Part shown: piece after piece, positions 37,007 through 46,439 of the stretch | Layout: each line of letters starts with the position of its first letter | Position numbering within the stretch: position 1 is the stretch's first letter | Assembly (NCBI GenBank): GCA_002427525.1 | Contig: DIRP01000026.1 | Span: forward strand, 10,053-74,052 | DNA from: Bacteroidales bacterium UBA5433 | GTDB lineage: Bacteria > Bacteroidota > Bacteroidia > Bacteroidales > UBA932 | DNA: 64,000 nt | Reading direction: 5' to 3' | Program-made: the position numbers and the translations under genes | Notes under the pieces: model-generated | What the model was told of the DNA's origin: nothing | The model's input: the letters and a program-made list of their open reading frames with translations, nothing else | Database searches by the model: none

Positions 37007-37507
37007 CTATTTTTTATTGTCCATTAAATCTTTCAGCTGACTGAAAGCCGTTTGTTCCGTTATATCTTTTTCTTCCGTTTCCTGTTTCCATAAAGCCAGC
37101 ATTTCCTTATTACAGGTACCTACATCTTCGTGTACACGCTGGATGGGCAAAGCCAGACATACGCTGTCATACACGTATTGTGTAAGGTCAATCCTGCCGG
37201 TATCCAAATCAGTGCATTCTTGCGTTTCCTCTCTGTCCAAAGTACCGTCAAAAGAAACCGGAATACTTAGCCTATCCAGGCAACGATCGCACAAAAGTAC
37301 AACATATCCTGCAATTTTTACAGAAATGACAAGGGTGTCTTCCGAGGTTTTATTTACCAGTACGTCTGTTGTAAGATCTGCCTGTAAAATGTCTGCATTT
37401 TCAAAAGCAGTGAAAAATGCACCATCCACCTGAAATCTAAAATCATACGTTCCTTTTGAAAACGACTTCCCTTCTATGATCAGCCTTGTATTTTCCCTGT
37501 GTTCCAT
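37007..37507 (-). CDS. DUF177/YceD-family protein
   Basis: A 166-residue DUF177 (YceD) protein, usually encoded next to rpmF and connected with 23S rRNA or ribosome assembly in other organisms. A zinc-knuckle-like VVLLCDRCLDRLSIPV is present, with an acidic end typical of the family. Start chosen at ATG 37507 (MEHRENTRL): an upstream TTG at 37528 falls within the -7 promoter box. It is the first gene before rpmF. Confidence 0.85.
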   Translation of the reverse strand: MEHRENTRLIIEGKSFSKGTYDFRFQVDGAFFTAFENADILQADLTTDVLVNKTSEDTLVISVKIAGYVVLLCDRCLDRLSIPVSFDGTLDREETQECTDLDTGRIDLTQYVYDSVCLALPIQRVHEDVGTCNKEMLALWKQETEEKDITEQTAFSQLKDLMDNKK

Positions 37508-37525
37508 CTGCCCAAAATGAGCCGA

Positions 37526-37533
37526 CAAAGTTA
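37526..37533 (-). promoter_or_regulatory. -7 promoter box for DUF177-rpmF
   Basis: TAACTTTG on the minus strand matches TAnnTTTG, 18 bases before the ATG at 37507. It is divergent from the guaA box. Confidence 0.5.
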
Positions 37534-37565
37534 AACAAATATTTCAGATAATCGTTGTTTTATTA

Positions 37566-37573
37566 TACTTTTG
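37566..37573 (+). promoter_or_regulatory. -7 promoter box for guaA
   Basis: TACTTTTG followed by C matches TAnnTTTG, 24 bases before the guaA ATG at 37598. No clear -33 element. Confidence 0.5.
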
Positions 37574-37597
37574 CACTTTCCGATAACAGATATACGT

Positions 37598-39127
37598 ATG
37601 CCTGACACTATCCTTATACTTGATTTTGGTTCACAATCCACCCAGCTGATTGGCAGAAGATTACGCGAAATGAATGTGTATTGTGAAGTGTATCCTGCCC
37701 ACCGCATTCCGGAACCCTGGGCGCAAGTAAAAGGTGTCATTCTCTCCGGCAGTCCTTTTTCGGTGTTGGACGAAAACGCACCTGCTCCTGACCTTTCAAA
37801 ATTCCGTGGACACCTCCCCGTCCTGGGCATCTGTTTTGGAGCGCAATACCTGGCGCATACGAACGGCGGTACCATACAGAAGTCAGGCTCCGGAGAATAC
37901 GGAAGGGCCTCACTTCAATTGAAGGAACCCGGTTCTCTGCTTTTCAAAGGCATTCCGGCGGTAACACAAGTTTGGATGTCACATGGGGAAAATATAGAGG
38001 CACTTCCCAAAAACGCACACCTGCTGGCTTCCACAGAAGATGTGCAGCATGCGGCCTTCAAGCTTGCAGGAGAAGAAACGTATGGTGTCCAGTTTCATCC
38101 GGAAGTATCCCATTCCGTTGACGGATCGCGGCTGCTTGAAAATTTTGCAAAAAAAATCTGCCATTGCCAGGGAGATTGGACTCCATCGGGTTTCGTGGCA
38201 TCAGCCATTGCAGAACTGCGTCAAAAGATTGGCAAAGAACAGGTAGTAATGGGTATATCGGGAGGTGTGGACAGCACCGTTGCTGCCGTTTTGCTTCACA
38301 AAGCCATTGGAAAACAACTGCATTGCATTTTTGTAGATAACGGGTTGCTGCGGTTGGACGAATTTTCTACTGTGCTGGAATCCTATCGGGATATGGGGTT
38401 GCATGTGGTGGGCGTCAATGCCTCGGCACATTTCCTTAAAGCACTCAAGGGAGTTACAGATCCCGAAGCCAAGCGAAAAGCCATTGGAAGTACTTTCATT
38501 ACTGTTTTTGCTACGCAAGCAGAGAAAATACCCAATGCCACCTGGCTGGCTCAGGGAACCATTTACCCCGACGTTGTGGAATCGGCTCATGTGCCGGGAA
38601 AGGCACAGGTTATTAAATCACACCACAACGTAGGCGGGCTGCCGGACCATGTTCCTCTGAAAATTGTAGAACCTCTGCGGATGCTTTTCAAAGATGAAGT
38701 ACGGCGGATTGGATTGGAACTGGGCATAAGGGAAGATATGATTAACAGGCATCCGTTTCCCGGACCCGGTCTGGCCATTCGGCTGCTGGGAGAAGTCACT
38801 CCGGAAAAACTTGACATCTTAAGGCAGGCCGATGCTGTTTTTATCAACTCCCTGCGCACACACGGATTGTATGACAAAGTCTGGCAGGCAGGCGCCATTC
38901 TTTTACCTGTTAAAAGCGTAGGCGTTATGGGCGATGAACGTACGTATGAATATACGCTTGCACTGCGTGCTGTGGCATCACTTGACGGTATGTCTGCAGA
39001 CTGGGTGCATTTGCCGTACGATTTTTTAATGAAAGTGTCGAACGATATTATAAACAAAGTCAGGGGAATTAACCGTGTTGTTTATGACATTTCATCCAAA
39101 CCCCCCGCTACCATCGAATGGGAGTAA
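37598..39127 (+). CDS. guaA: GMP synthase (glutamine-hydrolysing)
   Basis: Converts XMP to GMP using glutamine and ATP. The 509-residue protein has the class I amidotransferase domain with nucleophile Cys79 ([10 protein letters not shown]) and the FHPEVSHS histidine. The ATP-pyrophosphatase domain follows with [15 protein letters not shown], and the C-terminal dimerisation domain with [15 protein letters not shown]. It ends IEWE. Start chosen at [11 protein letters not shown] (37598), after the promoter box. It converges on the uracil-DNA-glycosylase-family gene. Confidence 0.97.
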   Translation: MPDTILILDFGSQSTQLIGRRLREMNVYCEVYPAHRIPEPWAQVKGVILSGSPFSVLDENAPAPDLSKFRGHLPVLGICFGAQYLAHTNGGTIQKSGSGEYGRASLQLKEPGSLLFKGIPAVTQVWMSHGENIEALPKNAHLLASTEDVQHAAFKLAGEETYGVQFHPEVSHSVDGSRLLENFAKKICHCQGDWTPSGFVASAIAELRQKIGKEQVVMGISGGVDSTVAAVLLHKAIGKQLHCIFVDNGLLRLDEFSTVLESYRDMGLHVVGVNASAHFLKALKGVTDPEAKRKAIGSTFITVFATQAEKIPNATWLAQGTIYPDVVESAHVPGKAQVIKSHHNVGGLPDHVPLKIVEPLRMLFKDEVRRIGLELGIREDMINRHPFPGPGLAIRLLGEVTPEKLDILRQADAVFINSLRTHGLYDKVWQAGAILLPVKSVGVMGDERTYEYTLALRAVASLDGMSADWVHLPYDFLMKVSNDIINKVRGINRVVYDISSKPPATIEWE

Positions 39128-39139
39128 TCCTGAAGTCTT

Positions 39140-39760
39140 TTACAATGCTTCTTTAAACAATTGTGCGTAAAATGCAGCTTTTTTCTCCAGTGCCATGGGG
39201 TACGCTCTGGAAGTAGAAGGCATCCTGTAGAACCTCATGTGCCGCGTACCGTAATGAAACGTTTTATACTCCCCTACCCGGGGAAGGTCCGGTGCCCGAT
39301 CGAATTCCTGACCGGCAAGTACCTGCAACAAAGTTTCGGCAGCTTTCTGTCCCGTAACGGCCACACTACTGCATAAAGGAATTTGTACCAACAGGCGGGC
39401 AAGGTCTACAGGTTCCACTACCTGCAAGTGTTTGTCGGATGCATTTCCCTTTTCACGCAATACCTTGGCTGCCGTGTCGTACAACGCAATGCCTTTTTCC
39501 CGGCAGAAGTTTTCGATGGCTTCTTGATTGAATTTGTTACCACGAATAAAGTGATTTTTGTTGCTAAAAAATACAGTTCCTACAATACGCCACATATCAT
39601 TTTGGAAATTGGGATAATAAAAATCCATGGACCAGCGAGCCACCGGAGGAGGAAAACTTCCCATCATCAAAAGCCGTGCTTTTGGAGGAAGAAAAGGCTC
39701 TAATGGATGATTTTCCTGTAGACTGAACAACGTATTCATAAAAGTACTAATATCGCACAT
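39140..39760 (-). CDS. uracil-DNA-glycosylase-superfamily protein
   Basis: A 206-residue protein of the UDG superfamily, probably of the mismatch-specific or related type that removes damaged or misplaced bases. The catalytic-loop region is LLMMGSFPPPVARWSMDFYY, then NDMWRIVGTVFF, and the C-terminal motif FYRMPSTSRAYPM corresponds to the DNA-intercalating loop. The exact lesion is unknown. An alternative start is ATG 39739. It is divergent from the ATP-grasp operon with only 30 bases between. Confidence 0.78.
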   Translation of the reverse strand: MCDISTFMNTLFSLQENHPLEPFLPPKARLLMMGSFPPPVARWSMDFYYPNFQNDMWRIVGTVFFSNKNHFIRGNKFNQEAIENFCREKGIALYDTAAKVLREKGNASDKHLQVVEPVDLARLLVQIPLCSSVAVTGQKAAETLLQVLAGQEFDRAPDLPRVGEYKTFHYGTRHMRFYRMPSTSRAYPMALEKKAAFYAQLFKEAL

Positions 39761-39790
39761 TATTTTAACTAATCTGCAAAAACAAATGAA

Positions 39791-40819
39791 ATGAAAATTG
39801 GTCTAACCTACGATCTGCGGTCTGAATACCTGTCTTTGGGGTACACAGAAGAAGAAACCGCAGAATTTGACAACACAGAGACGCTCCGGGGCATCGAAAT
39901 TGCCCTGCATGCACTGGGTTACGAAACCGAGCGCATTGGCAACTCACGGTCACTCATGATGCGTCTTCTGGAAGGGAACAGGTGGGATCTTGTCTTCAAC
40001 ATTTGTGAGGGACTTTATGGCGACGGAAGAGAATCGCTTGTTCCTGCCATCCTGGATGACTGGCAAATTCCTTATGTTTTTTCTGGCGCTGCAACCATGG
40101 CCCTTACCCTGAACAAAGCCTTATGCAAAAGGGTGGTAAGAGATGCCGGTATACCTACTCCTGATTTTTGCCTGGTCAATTCCGAAGATGACTTGTTACA
40201 AAACAAACCGCCCTTCCCTCTTTTTCTGAAACCTTCCATGGAAGGATCGGGCAAAGGCGTTAGCGAATTCTCCCTGGTTACTACAGAAGAAGAATACAGG
40301 AGGGTATGTCTTCATTTGTTAAAACAATTCAACCAGCCCGTACTGGTTGAATCGTATCTGCCCGGAAGGGAATTTACGGCAGGTATTTGCGGAAACGGAC
40401 CGGATGCCCGCGTAATTGGTGTCATGGAAGTTGTTTTTAAACAAGAAATTTCTGCTATTTATTCGTATGAAAACAAGCAGAATTACAAAACAGTAGTGGA
40501 ATACCGCCCGGCAGACCGGGACATGGAATCCAAATGCAGCCGACTGGCCTTACAAGTCTGGGAAGTTACAGGTTCTAAAGATGCCGGACGAGTTGATATG
40601 AAGCTTACTATAGAAGGCGAACCCGAATTCATGGAAATGAATCCACTAGCCGGTTTGAATTACAAAGATTCCGACCTCCCCATTCTGGCCAGGATGCATG
40701 GGATGGATTTCCGGCAGTTGATAGATACCATCATGCAGTCGGCCATAAAACGAATTTTCTGCAACCCTGCGCAAACGGTACTCATTGAAAATGAACAATA
40801 CAGTTGTTATCCTGCATAA
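39791..40819 (+). CDS. D-Ala-D-Ala-ligase-like ATP-grasp enzyme, first of a pair
   Basis: A 342-residue ATP-grasp protein with the fold of D-alanine-D-alanine ligase. The N domain starts MKIGLTYDLRSEYLSLGY and has FNICEGLYGDGRES. ATP binding is at LFLKPSMEGSGKGVSEF, and metal ligands are in EFMEMNPLAGLNYKDSDLPI. The NPLAGL ending differs from true Ddl enzymes, so the substrate is unlikely to be D-alanine for the cell wall. It overlaps the second, different ATP-grasp gene by 29 bases. The context suggests stepwise assembly of a small peptide-like product, which is inference. Confidence 0.83.
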   Translation: MKIGLTYDLRSEYLSLGYTEEETAEFDNTETLRGIEIALHALGYETERIGNSRSLMMRLLEGNRWDLVFNICEGLYGDGRESLVPAILDDWQIPYVFSGAATMALTLNKALCKRVVRDAGIPTPDFCLVNSEDDLLQNKPPFPLFLKPSMEGSGKGVSEFSLVTTEEEYRRVCLHLLKQFNQPVLVESYLPGREFTAGICGNGPDARVIGVMEVVFKQEISAIYSYENKQNYKTVVEYRPADRDMESKCSRLALQVWEVTGSKDAGRVDMKLTIEGEPEFMEMNPLAGLNYKDSDLPILARMHGMDFRQLIDTIMQSAIKRIFCNPAQTVLIENEQYSCYPA

Positions 40820-41759
40820 CCGGCTACCGGCCCAACCTACCCCGGATGAGCAAGATGTTATGGACCAGGTATACTTGATCCATAAAGCTTTAGAAGCATT
40901 GGGATATAGATGTCAGGTACTTGACGTGGGCAACAACGTATATGAAGACCTGCAGCACGTAGCAGCACTCAAACCTGCTTTTGTTTTTAATCTGGTAGAG
41001 TCTGTCTTTGGATCTACCGGATTATTGCATATGGTCCCTTCCATACTAGGAGCATGGAAGATACCTTATACAGGAGTAAGTGAAGAAGGGTTGTATCTGA
41101 CAACCCGAAAAGTCCTGGCCAAACAAATCATGCGTTCCCACGGAATTGCCACTCCGGACTGGTTCCCGGTTGGCAGTACTGTTTTCCTTCACAACCATAA
41201 GAAATACATTGTTAAGCCGTTGTCAGAAGAAGGATCGGCAGGATTGGACGAACACCATGTTTTTAATCCCCTTTCCCCGGGAGTGCAAGACTGGCTGGGT
41301 TCTTTCAACCCAAATGAATTTTTTGTTGAAGAATATATTGAGGGGCGCGAGTTCAACCTGAGTGTTACGGGATGCCCGAACCGTTACAACTTATACCCCA
41401 TCCCGGAAATGATTTTTAGCGGTTATCCTCCCGATAAACCCAGAATTCTGGGTTACCGTTCCAAATGGGAAGAAGATTCGTTTGAATACACGCATACCTT
41501 CCGGGAATTTGGTACATTGGACCACACACCGGAATTGTGTACTGCATTGCAAGAAACGGCCATTGCATGCGGGGAACTGTTCCGGTTATCGGGGTATTTC
41601 AGGGTAGATATACGCATGGGATCAAACAACATACCCCAGGTTCTTGAGATCAATGGGAACCCCTGCATTTCGCCCGACAGCGGGTTCATTGCAGCAGGCA
41701 AACAAGCCGGCTATTCCATTAACCAGATTGTTGCGCAGATTACAGCGCACCTGAATTAA
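40791..41759 (+). CDS. D-Ala-D-Ala-ligase-like ATP-grasp enzyme, second of a pair
   Basis: A 322-residue ATP-grasp protein only distantly similar to its neighbour. It has FNLVESVFGSTGLLHMVPS, the ATP site YIVKPLSEEGSAGLDEHH, the signature FVEEYIEGREFNLSV, and metal ligands in VLEINGNPCISPDSGFIAAG. Start chosen at ATG 40791, since a slightly earlier TTG is also possible. It overlaps the first ATP-grasp gene by 29 bases and is followed 5 bases later by a GNAT gene. The product likely ligates an amino group to a carboxylate with ATP; the substrates are unknown. Confidence 0.83.
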   Translation: MNNTVVILHNRLPAQPTPDEQDVMDQVYLIHKALEALGYRCQVLDVGNNVYEDLQHVAALKPAFVFNLVESVFGSTGLLHMVPSILGAWKIPYTGVSEEGLYLTTRKVLAKQIMRSHGIATPDWFPVGSTVFLHNHKKYIVKPLSEEGSAGLDEHHVFNPLSPGVQDWLGSFNPNEFFVEEYIEGREFNLSVTGCPNRYNLYPIPEMIFSGYPPDKPRILGYRSKWEEDSFEYTHTFREFGTLDHTPELCTALQETAIACGELFRLSGYFRVDIRMGSNNIPQVLEINGNPCISPDSGFIAAGKQAGYSINQIVAQITAHLN

Positions 41760-41764
41760 CAAAT

Positions 41765-42256
41765 ATGAATATTTCATTTAGACACACCCTGCTGTCGGAT
41801 GACAGAGGCCCTCTGGCTGCTGTAATGGAATCCACCGGTCTTTTTTACGATTTTGAGGTAGACGTAGCTATGGAAGTCCTTAACACCTTACTGGAACAAG
41901 GAGAACAATCCGGATACTCTGTTGTTATTGCCCAGGACGGTACCCAGCCGGTAGCCTTTGCTGTATACGGCCCTACACCGTGTACCGTTTCCGGATGGGA
42001 CATCTATTGGATGGCTGTCAGGGACAACCTGAGGGGTAAAGGACTGGGTTCTCTGCTCATTGAAATAATAGAGAAAGAAATCTTTAGGCAAGGGGGAACA
42101 GACATCTGGATAGAAACTTCGGGCAGAGAAGCATATTTTCCTACCCGCCAATTTTACGAAAAGCACCGGTACCGGGCCATGGCAGAATTGCCTGATTTTT
42201 ATGCTCCCGGTGACAGCAAGGTGGTTTACGGAAAAAATGTATCTTTATTCCGTTAA
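41765..42256 (+). CDS. GNAT-family N-acetyltransferase
   Basis: A 163-residue single-domain GNAT enzyme: central strand DIYWMAVRDNLRGKGLGSLLIEIIE with the acetyl-CoA loop RGKGLGS, then a late FYEKHRYRAMAELPDFYAPGDSKVVYGK. It transfers an acetyl or related acyl group to an amine. Its place in the operon with two ATP-grasp ligases suggests it caps or protects their product. The substrate is unknown. Confidence 0.85.
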   Translation: MNISFRHTLLSDDRGPLAAVMESTGLFYDFEVDVAMEVLNTLLEQGEQSGYSVVIAQDGTQPVAFAVYGPTPCTVSGWDIYWMAVRDNLRGKGLGSLLIEIIEKEIFRQGGTDIWIETSGREAYFPTRQFYEKHRYRAMAELPDFYAPGDSKVVYGKNVSLFR

Positions 42257-42273
42257 ACAACTTGAATACAATA

Positions 42274-42843
42274 ATGAACAATCTGATTAAAAAGGATATT
42301 GCCGTATTGGTTGGCAGCCTTAGAAAAGAATCCTACGGCCGGCAACTGGCAGAAGTTATGGCTGCCATGGCGCCGCCAACATTGGATTTGCAAATAATTG
42401 AAATCGGGGATCTTCCCTTATATAACGAAGACCTGGAAGGCGACGGCATAGAACCGCCAGTTAACTGGGTACAATTCAGGGAAAGGGTTGGACGTGCAGA
42501 CGGGGTACTTTTGGTAACTCCCGAGTACAACCGATCTACCACCGCTGCTTTAAAAAATGCCCTTGACGTGGGATCCAGGCCTTATGATAAAAATGTCTGG
42601 AGCAACAAACCAACAGCCATTGTATCTGTATCTCAAGGAGCCATTGGAGGCTTTGGTGCCAACCACCACTTGCGGCAAACGCTCGTTTGTTTGAATTGCC
42701 CGGTACTTCCGCTGCCGGAAATGTATCTTGGCGGAGTGGCCGGACTGTTCAATGAAAAAAGAGAACTCGTGGAAGGCAACGGTGTAGATAAACTTATTAC
42801 CCGGTTTTTTAGTTCTTACGAACGCTGGCTGGCACGTTTTTAA
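42274..42843 (+). CDS. NADPH-dependent FMN reductase family protein
   Basis: A 189-residue flavodoxin-fold reductase. The FMN phosphate loop is VGSLRKESYGRQLAE; TPEYNRSTTAALKNALDVGS and SVSQGAIGGFGANHHLR are family motifs. Such proteins reduce flavins, quinones or azo and chromate compounds. Start chosen at ATG 42274 over a TTG at 42262. It ends 4 bases into the convergent patatin gene. It is the last gene of the ATP-grasp operon and may or may not belong to the same pathway. Confidence 0.85.
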   Translation: MNNLIKKDIAVLVGSLRKESYGRQLAEVMAAMAPPTLDLQIIEIGDLPLYNEDLEGDGIEPPVNWVQFRERVGRADGVLLVTPEYNRSTTAALKNALDVGSRPYDKNVWSNKPTAIVSVSQGAIGGFGANHHLRQTLVCLNCPVLPLPEMYLGGVAGLFNEKRELVEGNGVDKLITRFFSSYERWLARF

Positions 42844-43589
42844 AACACGGTATTGTACCCCAGCTCAAACATTTCGTCTTTATACTTTAGGTCGTAAGCA
42901 GTAAACCGGGCCATTCCTTTGTTTTCTATCACCCGATCTGCCATGTGCAGGTCTGCCGTTGCACCTGCATGGAACATCATGAAAATACTGCGGTCCGCTA
43001 TGTAACGGATGGATTTGTTATACGCAAGGTCAGTTTCCGGCACAGGGAACAAGTTGATAGCATATACACGTTTGCAGTAGTTGCGGATGGGATTTACCGG
43101 TACGTTACGCACCACGCCTCCGTCAACGTAATGTTTCCCGTCTATTTCAACAGGAGGAAAAAGTACGGGAATGCTGCACGAGGCCAATACGGCCTCGGCA
43201 AGCGGTCCGCTTTCAAATACTACTTCTTTGGCTGTTTCCAGGCAGGTGGCTACAATCTTTACAGGTACCTTCAATTCTTCAAAAGTCTGTACCCGGAACG
43301 TTTCCTCTAAGATTTTACGTAGCGGAAGAGAATCTACCAGGTATTCTTTGGAAAATCGTCGCCCCAAGAAATCCTTCAGTGTCAGGTGTTCAAATGCTTG
43401 TAAAATTTCTTCAACGGTAAAGCCTTGACCATAATACGCTGCTACAATGGCACCTACACTCGTCCCCGAAACCATTTTAGGGATATGTCCCATTTCCAGC
43501 AAACGCTTTAATACGCCAAGGTGGTAATAGCCTCTGGCACCACCGCCGCCAAAGGCTACTCCCAGTTGGTATTTTTGTTTTCTTATCAT
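42840..43589 (-). CDS. patatin-like phospholipase
   Basis: A 249-residue patatin-fold lipid acyl hydrolase, similar to RssA-type proteins. The oxyanion loop is FGGGGARGYYHLGVL, the nucleophile Ser44 lies in GTSVGAIVAAYYG and the catalytic Asp156 in YVDGGVVRNVPV. No signal peptide is seen, so it is probably cytoplasmic or membrane-associated. It overlaps the receptor gene upstream by 4 bases, so it is the last gene of the GntR/ABC/receptor operon. Confidence 0.9.
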   Translation of the reverse strand: MIRKQKYQLGVAFGGGGARGYYHLGVLKRLLEMGHIPKMVSGTSVGAIVAAYYGQGFTVEEILQAFEHLTLKDFLGRRFSKEYLVDSLPLRKILEETFRVQTFEELKVPVKIVATCLETAKEVVFESGPLAEAVLASCSIPVLFPPVEIDGKHYVDGGVVRNVPVNPIRNYCKRVYAINLFPVPETDLAYNKSIRYIADRSIFMMFHAGATADLHMADRVIENKGMARFTAYDLKYKDEMFELGYNTVF

Positions 43590-46078
43590 AATACTCCTTC
43601 TGTTGTGCCGGTAGAAAGTACTGCAGAGGGATCTATACGCGAAGCTTCTTCCGGATTTCCTACTTTTCTGGAACGGGCAGCTTTTCCCTGACCAAAACGG
43701 ATACTGAAACTGAGCCTGATCTTCTGCAGATGCATCCTCTGGTCAATCTTATATTGTACTCCATTATCCGATTTCAGTACCAGATTGTTCTTAAAAGTAC
43801 CAAAAATATCGTTAACATTCAAGCTGAGCGTGGCCTTATTGTTCATAAAATTTTTCTTTATACCTCCGTTTGCAAAAAACATAGGAGCTACTACAAAATA
43901 ACCGGCCGGCACCTTGCCCTGATACATCCCCATAAGTTCTATCTTCCAATTTTTTGACAATACCAGTGTAACCTGTGAATAAATATTAGTAAATACGCCG
44001 TTGTTACTGTATACATTGGCTTGGCCCTGCTCCGGTTTCGGTTCCGGTTCCGGTACCGCTGTATTACCCATATAAATACACGTACCGTTTACAGTCAGGT
44101 ACAACCATTTGGTAAGTGGCAGTTCACTAATGGATAGAACTCCGCCGGCCATACTTTGTGTTCCAAAATTATCATACAACAAAATCTTAGTCCCGTCTGC
44201 CGTGTAATATGGATTTTGCATAATATAATCCTTTACGTGAGAGTATAACAGAGCCAGGTTGTAGTGTGTCTTAAAGTTTACCCCCAATACCACCTGGTCT
44301 GACAACTGCGGATCCAGGTTGGGATTTCCCTGGATATAAGAATTGGCATCTATGTATGCCCTGAAAGGATTCAACTGGCTAAAAGAAGGCCTGCCAATAC
44401 GGCTGGTATAAGACAACGTAAACCGCCACGAAGCCGAAGGGTTGTATCCGGCAAATACTGTTGGAAACACATTGAAATATTGTTTTTTAGTTTGTTCTTG
44501 TGCAGAAATCCAATTACCGTTGGCTCCGGTAAACTCTCCCCTAAGTCCCAGCTTTAACATCCATTTGCTTCCTAACATCCTGCCCACTGAAGCATAAGCA
44601 GCAGCAATGTGTTCTGTATAAAGAAATTCGTTCGATAAATCCGGATTGGGAGTCCATTGTGTATCCAAAAAATCTTCTCGTCGCAGGTTGTTGTCCGTTT
44701 GTGTAGTTGCCCACTTGATTCCCGTTTCCAACAGGCCTGTTTTCCAAAAAGACTGTTGGTAATCCAACCTGCCGGAAAACAAGTGGATGTATTGGTTGCT
44801 TTTTTGTCTGAAAATCTGGTCCATCCCAAAACCTTCTACGATGGTATTTTCCTGAGAGTTTTCAGAGAAAATATCGTAATAGGCATAGTCTGCGTTAAAA
44901 GTCAGTTCCTGTGATTTTTCCTCATTAAACAACCCTGTATAATTGATGTTGGAAGTGATATTTCTATAAGAACTCCCGTTACGGATCACGCTATTTGTTC
45001 GGTTGAGCAACTGATTATCAATAAACATATCTGTATAATTCTCCCGGCCGTAGTTACTCAGGTCCTGATCCTGAAACAGGCCGGTTACAATAAATCCTAC
45101 CGTATGTTTTTTAGTAAGATAAACGTCGTTAGCCAACTTAGCCGAATGGCTGACAGAGTTGGACATAAAATCTGAATGGGAGATTTGCTCCATGTTTAGT
45201 CCTTCTCCAAAAGTAGTCAGATTGGACAACTCCAGCCCTCTGTTGTCAACTCTTCCGTTGTATGTAAACAACGTATTTGTTTTGTCCGTTCTCAAATTTA
45301 GGGAGGTCCCGCCACCGCCTTCCTGTTCATACATTTTGTGCTTCATCCCTCCGTAAAAAGCATTGGCCGTCCCGCTAAATCCTTTGAGCAGGTTTTTCTT
45401 CATTTTGATATTGATGATACCACCGGACCCTGCCGCATCGTAACGGGCCGAGGGGTGTGCCATCAACTCTATCTTATCAATGGTAGTACCGTCCGTAGCC
45501 CTAAGGAGGGCTTCCAGCTCCAAACCGCTCAGGTAAGACGGGCGGCCATCTATCCAAACGCTTACCGGTTGTCCGTTGAGTTTTACATTTCCCTCCATAT
45601 CTATCGTTACACCGGGTGCTCTTCGCAACACTTCCAGTGCATTGCTGCCTTCTGTAGAAACAGCCTGAGATACGTTCATCACTACTTTATCAATCTTATG
45701 TTCAATGAGCGGAACTTTTGCCGTAATGACAGCTGTTGTAAGTGTCTGGACATCTTCCTCCATTTCTACAAAACCCACATTCCATTGCGCCTGTGAAAGT
45801 TCAATTTCTATTGTGTTTTCTTTGTAACCTATAAAGGTGGTCACCAACTCGTACATACCGTAAGGAATATCCTCCAGTAGAAAAACACCGTCAGTACCGG
45901 CAGTAGTGGCAGCAATAACCTGATACAGGCTGTCCCTGACAGCTACTGTTGCGTAGGCAAGCGGAGTCCTTGTTTCCTTATCCACCACAGTCCCCCTGAC
46001 GGCAGCCGTATTACGGGCTGCCGAAAGGCTGACTGTCCCAAAAACAAGAAATAGACCTAATACTATCTTTTTTATCAT
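43586..46078 (-). CDS. outer-membrane beta-barrel receptor with CarboxypepD_reg-like domain
   Basis: An 830-residue outer-membrane protein: signal peptide (1-20), a carboxypeptidase-regulatory-like domain (about 25-105, VRGTVVDKETRTPLAYATVAV), a TonB plug-like domain (about 125-225, LEVLRRAPGVTIDMEGNV and DAAGSGGIINIKMKK) and a long barrel rich in aromatic alternations. It resembles the outer-membrane beta-barrel family of Bacteroidetes that lacks a classical TonB box. The ligand is unknown. It overlaps gntR by 4 bases and the patatin gene by 4. Linkage to an ABC exporter-like pair suggests work in envelope transport or stress. Confidence 0.85.
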   Translation of the reverse strand: MIKKIVLGLFLVFGTVSLSAARNTAAVRGTVVDKETRTPLAYATVAVRDSLYQVIAATTAGTDGVFLLEDIPYGMYELVTTFIGYKENTIEIELSQAQWNVGFVEMEEDVQTLTTAVITAKVPLIEHKIDKVVMNVSQAVSTEGSNALEVLRRAPGVTIDMEGNVKLNGQPVSVWIDGRPSYLSGLELEALLRATDGTTIDKIELMAHPSARYDAAGSGGIINIKMKKNLLKGFSGTANAFYGGMKHKMYEQEGGGGTSLNLRTDKTNTLFTYNGRVDNRGLELSNLTTFGEGLNMEQISHSDFMSNSVSHSAKLANDVYLTKKHTVGFIVTGLFQDQDLSNYGRENYTDMFIDNQLLNRTNSVIRNGSSYRNITSNINYTGLFNEEKSQELTFNADYAYYDIFSENSQENTIVEGFGMDQIFRQKSNQYIHLFSGRLDYQQSFWKTGLLETGIKWATTQTDNNLRREDFLDTQWTPNPDLSNEFLYTEHIAAAYASVGRMLGSKWMLKLGLRGEFTGANGNWISAQEQTKKQYFNVFPTVFAGYNPSASWRFTLSYTSRIGRPSFSQLNPFRAYIDANSYIQGNPNLDPQLSDQVVLGVNFKTHYNLALLYSHVKDYIMQNPYYTADGTKILLYDNFGTQSMAGGVLSISELPLTKWLYLTVNGTCIYMGNTAVPEPEPKPEQGQANVYSNNGVFTNIYSQVTLVLSKNWKIELMGMYQGKVPAGYFVVAPMFFANGGIKKNFMNNKATLSLNVNDIFGTFKNNLVLKSDNGVQYKIDQRMHLQKIRLSFSIRFGQGKAARSRKVGNPEEASRIDPSAVLSTGTTEGVL

Positions 46079-46434
46079 TGTATGTGTTTTTTATAATATC
46101 CTTTAATTTCTTCCATGGTAATACCCAATGTGTCCAATCTGCTGAAGAAAACAGGCAATTCTTTCGTAAGAAAGCTGTTCTTTAAATCTGCCAAAATTTC
46201 CCTGCGTGCTCCCGATGAAACAAAAAAACCGATACCTCTTTTGTTGTAGATAATTTCTCTTTGCTGCAGGTATTCATAAGTTCTGGCTACCGTATTGGGG
46301 TTGACACCCAGCGTAGCCCCCAGTTCCCTCACAGAAGGTATCCGGTCTTCTTCCTTCCACTCCCCATGCAGGATTTTTTCGCAGACAGATTCTGCGATTT
46401 GAAGGTAAATGGCCTGGTGGTCTTTAAATTCCAT
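46075..46434 (-). CDS. GntR-family regulator, short YtrA type
   Basis: A 119-residue regulator with the GntR winged helix (about 10-75: QIAESVCEKILHGEWKEEDR, SVRELGATLGVNPNTVARTYEYL, GIGFFV) and only a short helical C-terminus, as in the YtrA subfamily, which commonly controls neighbouring ABC transporter genes. An inverted repeat matching this type of operator lies at 48090-48111, overlapping the operon promoter, so it probably represses its own operon. It lies 5 bases after the ABC membrane gene. Confidence 0.9.
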   Translation of the reverse strand: MEFKDHQAIYLQIAESVCEKILHGEWKEEDRIPSVRELGATLGVNPNTVARTYEYLQQREIIYNKRGIGFFVSSGARREILADLKNSFLTKELPVFFSRLDTLGITMEEIKGYYKKHIQ

Positions 46435-46439
46435 AAGAT

